In this document: positions 44,537 to 55,446 of the stretch, piece by piece | How the letters are laid out: every line of letters begins with the position of its first letter | Numbering within the stretch: position 1 is the stretch's first letter | Source: Thiodiazotropha sp040506775 | GTDB taxonomy: Bacteria; Pseudomonadota; Gammaproteobacteria; Chromatiales; Chromatiaceae | Assembly (NCBI GenBank): GCA_040506775.1 | Contig: JBEVWC010000029.1 | Span: forward strand, 11,874 to 75,873 | Direction of reading: 5' to 3' | DNA length: 64,000 bases | The notes under the pieces: model-generated | Told to the model about the DNA's origin: nothing | Seen by the model: the letters and a program-made list of their open reading frames with translations, nothing else | Databases searched by the model: none | Made by a program: the position numbers and the translations under genes

Positions 44537-45266
44537 ATGGGTCTACTTCTGTCCAGGGTCAAGCCAGCTTCGGGACTCGCATCGGAGGCTGTCGCCGGAG
44601 TGACGCCCCGCACAGCATTGCGAGAGGTTGATGATTATGCACAATCCCGCACAAATTACTAGGGTATTAAACCCTGCCGCGATCCGGGTATCTCATAATC
44701 TGTCGGGGATGCTCAGCCAATGCCGATAAAATGAAAATCAATTCCAATTGCAGGCACCGAACTTGGATTTTTTTGCCCGTGTCATTCAACCTGGATCCGC
44801 TCTGAATCAGGATCATTCAATGCGATCACAACGACTCTCGTACTGGGCCTGTTAACACTCGATTCGGGAATTGGATTGTGGTTCGAAAAGTATCGGGTTG
44901 GCAGCGTTGAATTCTGAGCATATGAGTGCTCCCTGCCCTCTTCAGCAAGAGGAGAGGGGAAGACCTTTTCGAGTGCGCAGTACACTTCTTTCCGGGTCGT
45001 GGCATCGAGCTGTCTGGTCGATCCAGTCTGGATTCATGCATCCCCTCGCCCCTTGCGGCAGAGGGGAACCCATTACAGATGAGCGTAGCGAACCCCCCAA
45101 CCCAACACTCAACATCGCTCCTGGCGGCGAACCCACTAACTGTGCCCGATGGGTAATCGGATTTTTTGTGTATGCTCATCCCGGTGCCGGTTTGAAATCA
45201 GACAAACGGCTACAGGTGTCTCTGCTATAGTTGCGTCTGCCCGTGAGAAAAACAGAAAAAACCATC
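44537..45266. other. cysE-qor divergent intergenic region
   Basis: This 730-base gap separates cysE (minus) and qor (plus). It holds promoter sequence on both sides, an AT-rich stretch near 44700-44770, and degraded palindromic repeats at about 44935-44965 and 45036-45068 that resemble the one in the tandem UvrA linker. No gene is convincing: the open frames on both strands here lack family similarity. Confidence 0.5.
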
Positions 45267-46247
45267 ATGAATACCAAGGCGATCGTCATCCACGAACACG
45301 GCGGACCGGAACAATTGCGATGGCAGGAGGTTGAGCTGCTTCCTCCGAAACCGGACGAGGTACGAATCCGACACCGGGCGGTGGGTCTCAACTATATCGA
45401 TGTCTACCATCGCACCGGAGCCTACCCGACCCCGCCCCTGCCTTTTATCCCCGGGATGGAAGCAGCCGGTATCGTCGAGGCTGTCGGCCGCGATGTCGCG
45501 GACTTTGCAGAAGGTGATCGGGTCGCCTATGCCAATCCACCCCTGGGGGCGTACTCAGAGGTCCGCAACATGCTTGCCGGACGCCTGGTCAAACTCCCTG
45601 ACAAGATCGACTTCGAATCGGCCGCCGCCATGATGCTGCAGGGCATGACCGCGGAATACCTGTTGCGGCGGACCTTTCCGGTTCAATCCGGGCAAACGGT
45701 ACTTTTTCATGCCGCCGCGGGGGGCGTCGGGCTGATCTTCTGCCAATGGGCGAAACGACTGGGCGCCACGGTGATCGGTACGGTTGGCAGTGAAGAGAAG
45801 GCGCAGATCGCCAAGGCCCACGGATGTGACCACACGATCCTTTATCGGGAAGAAAATGTTGTTGCCCGGGTGAAGGAGATCACCCAGGGTCAGGGAGTAC
45901 CGGTCGTCTATGACGGGGTCGGGAAAGATACCTGGACCGACTCCCTCGACTGCCTCTCCCCCCGGGGCATGATGGTCAGTTTTGGCAGCGCTTCGGGTAA
46001 AGTGGCGCCGGTAAAACTGGAGGAGTTGACCGCTCGCGGGTCACTTTACCTGACCCGTCCCACGCTGATGACCTATACCGCGGACACCCGGGAACTGCGT
46101 GACAGCGCCGCAGCCTTGTTCGACCAGGTGCTCACCGGCGCTGTCCGCATCGAAATCGGTCAACGTTTCAATCTGGCTGATGCGGCCGAGGCGCACCGGG
46201 CTCTGGAGGCCCGCGAGACGACGGGGTCGACCATTCTGCTGCCCTGA
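45267..46247 (+). CDS. qorA: NADPH:quinone oxidoreductase
   Basis: A 326-residue quinone reductase of the medium-chain family (E. coli QorA 327). Typical stretches are RHRAVGLNYIDVYHRTGAYP, LPFIPGMEAAGIVEAVG and the NADPH motif FHAAAGGVGLIFCQWAKRLGATVIGT. It reduces quinones with NADPH and lacks the zinc ligands of alcohol dehydrogenases. ATG 45267 is preferred to 45231. It lies between cysE and trmJ, convergent to trmJ. Confidence 0.92.
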   Translation: MNTKAIVIHEHGGPEQLRWQEVELLPPKPDEVRIRHRAVGLNYIDVYHRTGAYPTPPLPFIPGMEAAGIVEAVGRDVADFAEGDRVAYANPPLGAYSEVRNMLAGRLVKLPDKIDFESAAAMMLQGMTAEYLLRRTFPVQSGQTVLFHAAAGGVGLIFCQWAKRLGATVIGTVGSEEKAQIAKAHGCDHTILYREENVVARVKEITQGQGVPVVYDGVGKDTWTDSLDCLSPRGMMVSFGSASGKVAPVKLEELTARGSLYLTRPTLMTYTADTRELRDSAAALFDQVLTGAVRIEIGQRFNLADAAEAHRALEARETTGSTILLP

Positions 46248-46254
46248 GCCCGAT

Positions 46255-46980
46255 TCAGCGGCGCATGGATTTGCGCCCCTGCATGGCGCTGAAGATGCCG
46301 CGCAGGATATTGACTTCGTCCTTGTCCAGCCGGGCCCGCTGGAACAGACTGCGCAAACGTCTCAGCAGCTTTTCGGACTGTTTGTTGGCGGTAAATCCCA
46401 CATCCTCCAGAGCCTGCTCCAGGTGGTCGTGAAAACTCTGCAGCATTTCCGCGGTTGCCAGGTCCCTGGGTTCATCCTGATCCGTCTCATGACCACTCAG
46501 ATGGGTCTGATAGACCTCGTAGCTGAGCACCTGAACTGCCGCCCCCAGGTTCAGGGAGCTGTACGCCTCATTGGTGGGGATGTGAACCAGGAAGGTGCAG
46601 CGTTCGAGTTCCTCATTGCTCAGCCCGGAACGCTCGCGCCCGAAAACCAGGGCCACATCACCCTGGACGGACTCCTGCACCACCTTGGCGGCCGCTTCCC
46701 GAGGCGACACCACCGGCCAGTTCACGCTGCGGGCACGGGCGCTGGTGCCCACCACCAGCCGACAACCTTTCAGCGCTTCGTCCAGGCTCTGCACCACCTC
46801 GGCCTGCTGCAGGATGTCATCTGCGCCGGATGCCCGGGATGTGGCTTCTTCATGGGGGTAAAGCTGGGGAGAGACCAGAACCAGCCTTTGCAGACACATG
46901 TTCTTCATGGCCCGGGCCGCGGCTCCGATATTGCCGGGATGACTGGTATCGACGAGTACGATTCGAATGTTCTGCAGCAT
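46255..46980 (-). CDS. trmJ: tRNA (cytidine/uridine-32-2'-O)-methyltransferase TrmJ
   Basis: A 241-residue SPOUT methyltransferase: RIVLVDTSHPGNIGAAARAMKNM near the N-terminus and ALVFGRERSGLSNEELERC plus PTNEAYSSLNLGAAVQVLSYE forming the knot. It 2'-O-methylates position 32 of tRNAs. ATG 46980 gives a normal-length protein and is preferred to 47049. It is convergent to qor with 7 bases between the stops, and divergent from suhB. Confidence 0.95.
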   Translation of the reverse strand: MLQNIRIVLVDTSHPGNIGAAARAMKNMCLQRLVLVSPQLYPHEEATSRASGADDILQQAEVVQSLDEALKGCRLVVGTSARARSVNWPVVSPREAAAKVVQESVQGDVALVFGRERSGLSNEELERCTFLVHIPTNEAYSSLNLGAAVQVLSYEVYQTHLSGHETDQDEPRDLATAEMLQSFHDHLEQALEDVGFTANKQSEKLLRRLRSLFQRARLDKDEVNILRGIFSAMQGRKSMRR

Positions 46981-47155
46981 AGCGCGCAAGGGTACCGGAT
47001 TCCCGGTTCCCAGCATAGGCTGTGCAGGCGCCCGTGTATCGCACACCACAGATCAGGCCGAGCCCCCAGTGAACAGGCTTCCTGCTGCCCTGGCGGCATC
47101 CCGGGTACGTAAAAAAAGTTTAACCCCATCCGGACTTGCGGTATCCTCGCCGCCC

Positions 47156-47953
47156 ATGAATCCCATGGTAACCATCGCAGTCCGCGCCGCCCGAGAGGCC
47201 GGCCGTATCATCACCCGCAGTTTCGACCGACTCGACCGTCTGACCATTGCCGACAAGGGCAATAACGATTTCGTCACCGAAGTCGATCGCAATTCCGAGG
47301 CGGCCATCATCGAGGTGCTGCGCGAAAAATATCCCCATCACGCGATCCTCGCCGAAGAGAGCGGCCAGCATCAGGGGGATGAGTATCAATGGGTGATCGA
47401 CCCCCTCGACGGCACCACCAACTACCTGCACGGGTTTCCTCAGTTCTCGGTCTCCATTGCGCTGAAAGTCAAAGGCCGGCTGGAAATCGGCGTGGTCTAC
47501 GACCCGATCCGCGAAGAGATGTTTACCGCCAGTCGCGGCGAAGGTGCGCTGCTGAATGACCGCAAGATCCGCGTCACCAATCGCAAGGGTCTGAACGGTG
47601 CCCTGCTGGGGACCGGCATCCCCTATCGGGACTTCCGTTTCATCGATAACTATCTTGGCATGATGAAGGACCTGCTCAAGGACAGCGCCGGAGTGCGCCG
47701 CCCGGGTTCCGCCGCCCTGGATTTCGCCTATCTGGCCGCAGGCCGGATCGATGGGTTCTGGGAGCTGGGGCTGAGCGAGTGGGACTTTGCCGCCGGTGCG
47801 GTACTGGTGCGCGAGGCGGGAGGTCTGGTCACGGACATCGGCGGTGGCGAGCGCTTTCTCGAAACCGGAAACGTACTGGCCGGTAACATGAAAGTCCATA
47901 ACGCCATGCTCAAACGGATCCTGCCGCATCTGAACGACAAGCTCAGGGCCTGA
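47156..47953 (+). CDS. suhB: Inositol monophosphatase SuhB
   Basis: A 265-residue metal-dependent phosphatase, also an rRNA biogenesis and Nus-complex factor in E. coli. Metal motifs are WVIDPLDGTTNYLHGFP and the C-terminal SEWDFAAGAVLVREAGG. The E. coli protein has 267 residues. ATG 47156 is chosen; the frame extends to 46967 but overlaps trmJ. The suhB/trmJ/isc order mirrors E. coli. Confidence 0.95.
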   Translation: MNPMVTIAVRAAREAGRIITRSFDRLDRLTIADKGNNDFVTEVDRNSEAAIIEVLREKYPHHAILAEESGQHQGDEYQWVIDPLDGTTNYLHGFPQFSVSIALKVKGRLEIGVVYDPIREEMFTASRGEGALLNDRKIRVTNRKGLNGALLGTGIPYRDFRFIDNYLGMMKDLLKDSAGVRRPGSAALDFAYLAAGRIDGFWELGLSEWDFAAGAVLVREAGGLVTDIGGGERFLETGNVLAGNMKVHNAMLKRILPHLNDKLRA

Positions 47954-47993
47954 CATCCCTGCCTGATCCGCTTTCCGCGAAGAGTTCCCAGCG

Positions 47994-48019
47994 GCCTGAC
48001 CTTTACGGCTCCGTCAGGC
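47994..48019. terminator. Hairpin downstream of suhB
   Basis: GCCTGAC, a 12-base loop and GTCAGGC, 40 bases beyond the suhB stop. It has no T-run, so termination by it is uncertain. The gap from 47954 to 48285 shows nothing else that I can support. Confidence 0.35.
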
Positions 48020-48285
48020 AACCTGCTCCCCGCACATACGCACGGGTTGCTCACATCCCACGGCTTCCCTAACGACCCCCGCGATACCCAGCCCTTCCAC
48101 AGCCGATTCCCGGGGTTACCTGGCTCACAGGTATAACAGATTGTTTCTGCAAGTTATGTTTATTTCCCAAGGTCATGAATCCAATTCACAGATTCGCGAT
48201 TGGTGTGAATTTGTGCCTCAAGATCACGTCCATTCAACCGTTAGTTCGGGTGTAGTGCATCAACTGCCTGAGTGGACCCAAACGT

Positions 48286-48477
48286 ATGCAAGACGAAGAA
48301 AACAAAGCCAGGAAGTTAAGTGACAAGGCCCTGGAAAGAGTCATGCGGGATGTATTGAATGGCTTGATGGACGCCTCACAATCGGTAAGTCATCCGGGGG
48401 GCTTCTCTGGGCATTCGGGTACTGCCCTCACTTCCCTGTATGAATATGAGGATAGCGGCGATACGGACAGCATCTGA
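48286..48477 (+). CDS. Possible small acidic protein
   Basis: A 63-residue frame beginning MQDEENKARKLSDKALERVM, which could form a helix, with a Gly/Ser-rich acidic second half (HPGGFSGHSGTALTSLYEYED). I find no family match by eye. A hairpin of GGGGCAA and TTGCCCC follows within seven bases of the stop (48484-48501), which may be a terminator. The composition is coding-like, but a strong ribosome site is lacking. Confidence 0.4.
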   Translation: MQDEENKARKLSDKALERVMRDVLNGLMDASQSVSHPGGFSGHSGTALTSLYEYEDSGDTDSI

Positions 48478-48582
48478 CGATCGGGGGGCAAGCAATTGCC
48501 CCGCAACGGTCGGTTGTGCACAGACCCCGTAGAGGCCGCTGATACCCTGCCCGCTGATGAGCAGACAGAGTCCAGCGACTGT

Positions 48583-49518
48583 TCAGGGCATATCGTCGAC
48601 TGTGCCGTCCTCTTTCTTGACCGGCATCAGGTCAGCACGGCTCACACCCATCGCGATCACCGAGGTACTGGCAACATAGATGGATGAGTAGGTACCGACC
48701 ACGATACCCACGATCAGGGCCAGTGAGAATCCGCGAATAATCTCACCACCGAACAGCAGCAGCGCCACCAGCACCAGCAACGTGGTACCGGAGGTAATGA
48801 GCGTTCTGGAGAGTGTCTGGTTGATCGAGCCGTTGATGATCTCGATCGTCTCCCCTTTGCGCACTTTCCGGAAATTCTCGCGTATCCGGTCGAATACCAC
48901 GATGGTGTCATTGAGTGAGTAGCCGATCACCGCCAGCACTGCGGCCAGTACCGGCAGATCGAACTCCACCTGGAACATGGCGAAGAAGCCAAGCGTGATG
49001 ATCACGTCATGCACCAGGGCAATCACAGATCCCACCGCAAAACGGTATTCGAAACGCAACCCGACATAAATCAGGATGCCGATCAGGGAGTAGAGGAGCG
49101 CCAATCCGCCGTCCTCGGTCAACTCGTCCCCCACCTGAGGTCCGACAAACTCGACCCGACGCAGGTCCGCCTGGGCGTCGATGCCTTTCAATGCGGCAAA
49201 GGCCTGATCGCTGATCTTTGCACTTTCGGTGTTTTCCCGGGGTGCGAGACGGATCAGGACCTCCTGGGAGGTGCCGAAATGCTGTACCACCGCTTCAGGA
49301 AAGCCTTCCTTACCGAGTGCGCTGCGTACATCGGCGAGTTCCACCGCTTGGGGAAATTTCACCTCGATCAGGGTGCCACCGGTAAAATCGATACCGAAAT
49401 TGAGCCCCCTGACGAGGATCGCGCCCAGGGAGATGAGAATCAGTATTCCCGAGAAGATGGTCGCCAGACGGCGCTTCCCCATGAAATCGATGGCGGTATT
49501 GTTTTTGAAAAACTGCAT
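48583..49518 (-). CDS. secF: Protein translocase subunit SecF
   Basis: A 311-residue inner-membrane protein with six transmembrane segments and the SecF motifs FGIDFTGGTLIEV, and YSLNDTIVVFDRIREN. With SecD it uses the proton gradient to pull exported proteins. ATG 49518 has AGGTG at good spacing and is preferred to GTG 49527. It follows secD by 14 bases. Confidence 0.95.
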   Translation of the reverse strand: MQFFKNNTAIDFMGKRRLATIFSGILILISLGAILVRGLNFGIDFTGGTLIEVKFPQAVELADVRSALGKEGFPEAVVQHFGTSQEVLIRLAPRENTESAKISDQAFAALKGIDAQADLRRVEFVGPQVGDELTEDGGLALLYSLIGILIYVGLRFEYRFAVGSVIALVHDVIITLGFFAMFQVEFDLPVLAAVLAVIGYSLNDTIVVFDRIRENFRKVRKGETIEIINGSINQTLSRTLITSGTTLLVLVALLLFGGEIIRGFSLALIVGIVVGTYSSIYVASTSVIAMGVSRADLMPVKKEDGTVDDMP

Positions 49519-49532
49519 CTGTTTCACCTATC

Positions 49533-51386
<1,854 letters not shown>

Positions 51387-51462
51387 CGTATTTTCTTGTT
51401 AGGTTCAGCGGGAAATCACGGGCAGTCGGATGACTGCCCTGACTGTAGATACCCTTTCGCGG

Positions 51463-51798
51463 CTAAAGTTCTTTCAGGGAACCCTTGGGCAGAATAGTGT
51501 CTACGGCCTGACGGCGAATCTTGACCTGGGTGCCCTCGGCAATCTCCACCTGGACGAAATTTTCACCCAGGTCGGTGATGCGTCCGGCGACACCGCCCGC
51601 GGTGACCACTTCATCGCCCTTGGACAGGGCATCGACCATCTTTTTGTGTTCTTTCTGGCGCTTCACCTGGGGACGGATCATCAGGAAGTAGAGCACGGCG
51701 CCAAAAATCACCAGAGGAAGCAGACCGGTGATCGCATCCGCCTGTCCGGCCGCGGCAGGAGCCGCCTCCGCCAATGCGTCGGAAATGAAAAAACTCAT
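51463..51798 (-). CDS. yajC: Sec translocon accessory protein YajC
   Basis: A 111-residue single-span protein: LLPLVIFGAVLYFLMIRPQVKRQKEHKKMV, then GDEVVTAGGVAGRITDLGENFV. It associates with SecDF. AAGAGG lies upstream of ATG 51798. The usual queA and tgt genes are not upstream; instead a repeat and the DUF3570 operon are there. Confidence 0.95.
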   Translation of the reverse strand: MSFFISDALAEAAPAAAGQADAITGLLPLVIFGAVLYFLMIRPQVKRQKEHKKMVDALSKGDEVVTAGGVAGRITDLGENFVQVEIAEGTQVKIRRQAVDTILPKGSLKEL

Positions 51799-52093
51799 GA
51801 GTAGGAACCTCTTCTTTAGGATCGGAGACTCGGCCCGTGGAAGCCTGAATGCCTCACGGAATCAAAACCAGCGGCCGATTATGCCACAGAAGATGCCAAG
51901 AAATTAGCCCCTGCGGGGGAGTTTTGAGTTTTGAGTGGTTGGGTCCCGGCACCAGTCCGGGACGATAGAGTGTCACCGTGATCCCGGCCGATGAGAAAAA
52001 ATCAAACAAAGCCGTGAGCGCAGCGAACTCATCCAATCAAAACGAATCACTCAAAACTGCCGAAGGCATCAAGTCGGAACTCCCGGGGTCGTT

Positions 52094-52127
52094 CCCGGGT
52101 TCCGCTTCGCTGCACCCGGGCTACGGG
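52094..52127. repeat. CCCGGGTTCCG REP-like palindrome
   Basis: CCCGGGTTCCGCTTCGCTGC followed by ACCCGGGCTACGGG, the same unit as at 27580-27612. It lies directly after the stop of the DUF3570 gene (52133 on the minus strand), in the 334-base gap before yajC. The rest of this gap holds nothing clear. Confidence 0.8.
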
Positions 52128-52132
52128 TCTGT

Positions 52133-53296
52133 TCAATACCAGACTGAGAAGTAAGCCTTGATCACATTGGCGGAGTAGGAGTAGAGGGGTTCCTCGCCTG
52201 CGACACCGCCTTCGGTGATATCCCGGAAATCGTCATAGCTGTAGCGCATGTAGTCGAAATCCAGGTTGAAACTGCCGTGATCGATGAATTGCCAGAAATC
52301 CGGTTTGATTTCATAGCTGACCCCGAAGCCGATGGTGTGGCTGTGGAAGGTGCTCAATTCCTTGTCCCGCGCCATGTAGGTGAAGGGCTGACGGCGGGAA
52401 AACAGGTCGCTGTAGAAATCCGCACTGTCCTGGGTGTAGTAGCGGTAACGGATATCGAATATCCACTTCTCACGGAAGGGGTGGGTATAGGCGAACTCCA
52501 GGTTGTTGGAAGTGATGCCCCAGGTGTCGTTGAAGAAACGGTACTCCCCACTGAGCGCCGCCCGATAGGGCAGATAGTATTTCAGGCGCAACGCCAGCGC
52601 ATTGCTGGTTCGGGTCGTGGGATAACTCTCCGGCAGAAAGCTGTAGCCTTTTTCGCTGGCCGGATCGAGATACCGGTAGGAGCGGTAGGGACTGCCCAGG
52701 AAACCCTCGTCGGTGACGGTCTCCCAGTTGAGGCCCATGATGCTGTCCTTGGTCAGCACCTGGGTCAGGCTGACCCGGTAGTTCTGGCGTTTCGCGGTCT
52801 CCCCGAAGTCCTCATCCCCATTGCGGCTGATATCGTCATTGCCCACCGAATAGCCCAGGGTCACGGTGGTCAGATCACCGAACATGTCATGGCTGACGCT
52901 GAAACTGCCGGTCTCCGACAGGTAGTCGCTTTCGTCGCTCTTGATCAGCGACAGGTTCATCAGGGTCTTGTTGTGCAGGTAATCCACCGAAACACCGGTT
53001 TCGGTACGCTCCTCGGTATAGGGCGACGCCATGCTCACCACATCCACCGATGCGCTCGAGATGCTGTCCACCGCATAGTCGGCCGAGACCGAGAAGGACT
53101 CGCCGATCGACTTGCGTACCTGCAGGGTGGGACCATCCACCTCCACCCCACCGCCGTCATAGCGGTGGTACATCACATCCGCCCGGTCCTCGGGAAGCAC
53201 CGTGGCGAACAGGGTTCCGCTGCCCGGCACACCACTCAACAGCGCCAGGGCGACACCACCGGCCAGGTAACGCCTGCGGGTCTCAGTTACAGCCAC
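52133..53296 (-). CDS. DUF3570 outer-membrane protein
   Basis: A 387-residue DUF3570 protein. After an N-terminal export segment (RRYLAGGVALALLSGVPGSGTLFA), the sequence is strand-rich with aromatic-ended turns (DVMYHRYDGGG, QNYRVSLTQVLTKDSIMGLNWETVTD) and finishes in NVIKAYFSVWY, an aromatic C-terminus usual for beta-barrels. Its role is unknown. The start is GTG 53296 with GGAGG 5 bases upstream; this lies inside the end of the DUF4266 gene in another frame. DUF4266-DUF3570 pairs recur in bacteria, often near thioredoxins, which fits here. Confidence 0.83.
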   Translation of the reverse strand: MAVTETRRRYLAGGVALALLSGVPGSGTLFATVLPEDRADVMYHRYDGGGVEVDGPTLQVRKSIGESFSVSADYAVDSISSASVDVVSMASPYTEERTETGVSVDYLHNKTLMNLSLIKSDESDYLSETGSFSVSHDMFGDLTTVTLGYSVGNDDISRNGDEDFGETAKRQNYRVSLTQVLTKDSIMGLNWETVTDEGFLGSPYRSYRYLDPASEKGYSFLPESYPTTRTSNALALRLKYYLPYRAALSGEYRFFNDTWGITSNNLEFAYTHPFREKWIFDIRYRYYTQDSADFYSDLFSRRQPFTYMARDKELSTFHSHTIGFGVSYEIKPDFWQFIDHGSFNLDFDYMRYSYDDFRDITEGGVAGEEPLYSYSANVIKAYFSVWY

Positions 53297-53525
53297 AACC
53301 GCCTCCACCACCGCCCTCGGCGCCCCGGGCCGATTCACGGATCTGATAAACATGGGTGCGATACCCGCTGGCCACCGGGTTGCGGTCGAAGCTCATGATG
53401 GGATCGGCCAGGTGTGCACGCTCATAGGGCTTCACCCAGGGTTCAATGCTGCAACCGCCGAGCATCAGGGCCGCCAGGGCACACAGCAGTGCTTTCAGGG
53501 GAGGCGACGGGAGTTTCATGATCAT
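53283..53525 (-). CDS. DUF4266 lipoprotein with a Gly-Cys tail
   Basis: An 80-residue lipoprotein. The signal (LLCALAALMLGGC) has a good lipobox with Cys at about 25. The DUF4266 core reads VKPYERAHLADPIMSFDR and ends in AEGGGGGGCGCN, a run of six Gly and two Cys. The family's function is not known; the tail could bind metal, be modified or form disulfides. ATG 53525 overlaps the tlpA stop (ATGA), so the two are translationally coupled. Confidence 0.85.
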   Translation of the reverse strand: MIMKLPSPPLKALLCALAALMLGGCSIEPWVKPYERAHLADPIMSFDRNPVASGYRTHVYQIRESARGAEGGGGGGCGCN

Positions 53526-54034
53526 TCGCGCAGCAGGTCACGGATCTGCGACTGATAGTCGTTTTCGTAACCGGGCAGGTAGCCCTTGTGCAGATGCCTC
53601 ACCTTGCCATCCCGGTCGATCATGAAGGTGCTGGGCATCGCCTCGACCTGGTAGCTCTGACTCACCTGGTTCTTGGCATCGTAGAGAATCGGAAATTTCA
53701 CCGGGATCTCTTTCAGCACCTTGTCCGCGGCGCCGGGTTCCTCATCCAGGTTGACCCCAAGCAGGGTGAAACCCATGTCTTTGTATCGATCGTACAATTG
53801 ATCCAGCAACGGCATCTCCTGACGGCAGGGACCGCACCAGGAGGCCCAGAAATTCACCATCACCACATTGCCGCGCAGTTCGCTCAGCTTGATGTTTTCA
53901 CCGCTGCGGCTCTTGAGGGTGAAATCGGGCGCGGCTTCGCCCTCCGTGACAGCCAGCGTAATCGCCGGCATGGCGAGCATCCAGCCACTGAGCATCAGGC
54001 CGGTCAGGCCTTGTCTGATAGTCCTGTATGTCAT
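53522..54034 (-). CDS. TlpA-family thioredoxin-like protein
   Basis: A 170-residue exported thioredoxin (signal ending AITLA). The active site WCGPC is in NFWASWCGPCRQEMP and the cis-Pro loop in AMPSTFMIDRDG. It should reduce or isomerise periplasmic thiols; haem-binding CxxCH proteins and the DUF4266 Cys tail nearby are likely clients (inference). AGAGGAAA lies upstream of ATG 54034. Confidence 0.88.
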   Translation of the reverse strand: MTYRTIRQGLTGLMLSGWMLAMPAITLAVTEGEAAPDFTLKSRSGENIKLSELRGNVVMVNFWASWCGPCRQEMPLLDQLYDRYKDMGFTLLGVNLDEEPGAADKVLKEIPVKFPILYDAKNQVSQSYQVEAMPSTFMIDRDGKVRHLHKGYLPGYENDYQSQIRDLLRE

Positions 54035-54049
54035 GTTTACTGATTTCCT

Positions 54050-54712
54050 CTAGAAGAAAAAGGTCAGGCTGCCACTCAGCTCGAAGTTGTTGGTGGTTTT
54101 GTTTTCACCCAACAGATCGGACTCAAACAGGTGGTCCCGTGCATTCAGATGCAGTGTAAGCCAGTCACTGATCAGCAGCCGATAACCGGCGCCGACGTTG
54201 TAGGTGAAGGCGTCATCGCCGGCGAAATGGGTACTGCCGATACCGGCGATCAGATAGAACTGGCTGTTGTACGCCGCCTTGCCGCCAAGGAACACCTCGC
54301 CGGGCAGCAGATTGTAGCCCAGCGACAGGTTGTAGTAGGTCAGGCGCCGCTCACTGTCGGTCAGCAGTTGTACGTCACCGCTCAACCTTTCGTAACTGGT
54401 CTCATTCGCCTCGGTACTGCCCAGTGCCGCTTCCAGGAACAGGGACTCGGTCCCATGATAGGCGAAGCGTGCACCGTACAGGGGGCTGGTGCCGAAGTCC
54501 TCAATGTTCATCAGGCCGACAAAGGCTCCGATCTCGAAATCCTCGGTGTCGAACTTCGCTTCGTTGATCTCCCGGCGGGCCACCTCGGGTTCGATCAGCA
54601 GTTCCTCGCGGGGTTTGTCCCCAAGGGGTTCCGCGGCCTGGGCCGGCGACAACGCGAGCAGGCTCAACAACAGCGCCGCGTTCAGAAAAAGAAACCGAGT
54701 CCGATTTTCCAC
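54050..54712 (-). CDS. Outer-membrane beta-barrel protein
   Basis: A 220-residue exported protein with signal (FLFLNAALLLSLLALSPAQA). It has alternating strands (YGARFAYHGTESLFLEAALG, LTYYNLSLGYNLLPGEVFLGG, YNVGAGYRLLISDWLTLHLNAR) and ends in LSGSLTFFF, the aromatic terminus of an outer-membrane barrel. It is probably an 8-strand OmpX/OmpW-type barrel. The start is GTG 54712, inside the end of the previous gene, with GAGGAA 8 bases upstream; the two genes overlap by 31 bases in different frames. Confidence 0.85.
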   Translation of the reverse strand: MENRTRFLFLNAALLLSLLALSPAQAAEPLGDKPREELLIEPEVARREINEAKFDTEDFEIGAFVGLMNIEDFGTSPLYGARFAYHGTESLFLEAALGSTEANETSYERLSGDVQLLTDSERRLTYYNLSLGYNLLPGEVFLGGKAAYNSQFYLIAGIGSTHFAGDDAFTYNVGAGYRLLISDWLTLHLNARDHLFESDLLGENKTTNNFELSGSLTFFF

Positions 54713-55443
54713 TGATCAAATTCCTCGTTGTCTTCACGGCTGGTAAACACCGCGTAGTGGCGAAATTCGCCGCGTATGAAAAAGCGCCGGGTCAGGTAGA
54801 CCCGCAAACCCGCGCCTACATGGGCGGTGGTGTCGGTCCGGTCCTCGGTCTCCACCAGGGTGGTACTGGGCTCGGTGCGGATGACCCCGCCACCGAGGGT
54901 AAAGAACGGGCTGAAGGTCCATTCGGGAAAGGGCTGGGAGAGCAGATTGACGTCCACCAGATACTCGCTCGAGTAGTCGCCGAGGGCCTGGGAAAAGCTG
55001 ATTTCGGTGGACAGATTCTCGTTGAATGCATAGCCCGCATAGAGACCGAGCAGCGAGGCTCCGTCCATATCGCCGCCATAGAAACTGAACTCCCAGACCC
55101 GGTTGCGGAAGTCATCCTGATCGAAGGCGCTGAGTTGCAGGGGAGTGCCGTCCGGGTGGCGGGTCTGGCGGATCTGTTCGATCCCCACCCATCCCTGAAA
55201 ACCCCGCGGGGTTTCCACCAGGAACCAGTCGGTGCGGCGTTTGTAGATCTTCACCCATTCGTTGCGTTCCGCCACATACTGTACGGGATAGACGCTGCCC
55301 GGACCGGTGTGCATCTCGATATAGGGCGCCGTGACCTGCACCTCGACAGGCACATCCTCGGCCATGCCGGACAGCGGAATCAGCCCCAGCAGCCATCCAC
55401 AGACCCACAGGGGCCAAGCGCGTACAAACCTGTTGTGTCTCAA
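54682..55443 (-). CDS. SH3-domain plus beta-barrel envelope protein
   Basis: A 253-residue protein. The signal peptide ends SGMAE. A bacterial SH3-like domain at about 30-95 (APYIEMHTGPGSVYPVQYVAERNEWV and QGWVGIEQIRQTRH) is followed by a beta-barrel-like C-terminal part, ending KIGLGFFF. The start is TTG 55443; there is no ATG or GTG nearby in frame that keeps the signal. It follows the HzsA-like gene by 3 bases. Such proteins link the cell wall and outer membrane. Confidence 0.8.
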   Translation of the reverse strand: MRHNRFVRAWPLWVCGWLLGLIPLSGMAEDVPVEVQVTAPYIEMHTGPGSVYPVQYVAERNEWVKIYKRRTDWFLVETPRGFQGWVGIEQIRQTRHPDGTPLQLSAFDQDDFRNRVWEFSFYGGDMDGASLLGLYAGYAFNENLSTEISFSQALGDYSSEYLVDVNLLSQPFPEWTFSPFFTLGGGVIRTEPSTTLVETEDRTDTTAHVGAGLRVYLTRRFFIRGEFRHYAVFTSREDNEEFDQWKIGLGFFF

Positions 55444-55446
55444 GCT

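Noticed and set aside
44782..45230. Several short frames between cysE and qor
   Set aside because: They are translations of degraded palindromic repeats and show no coding features.
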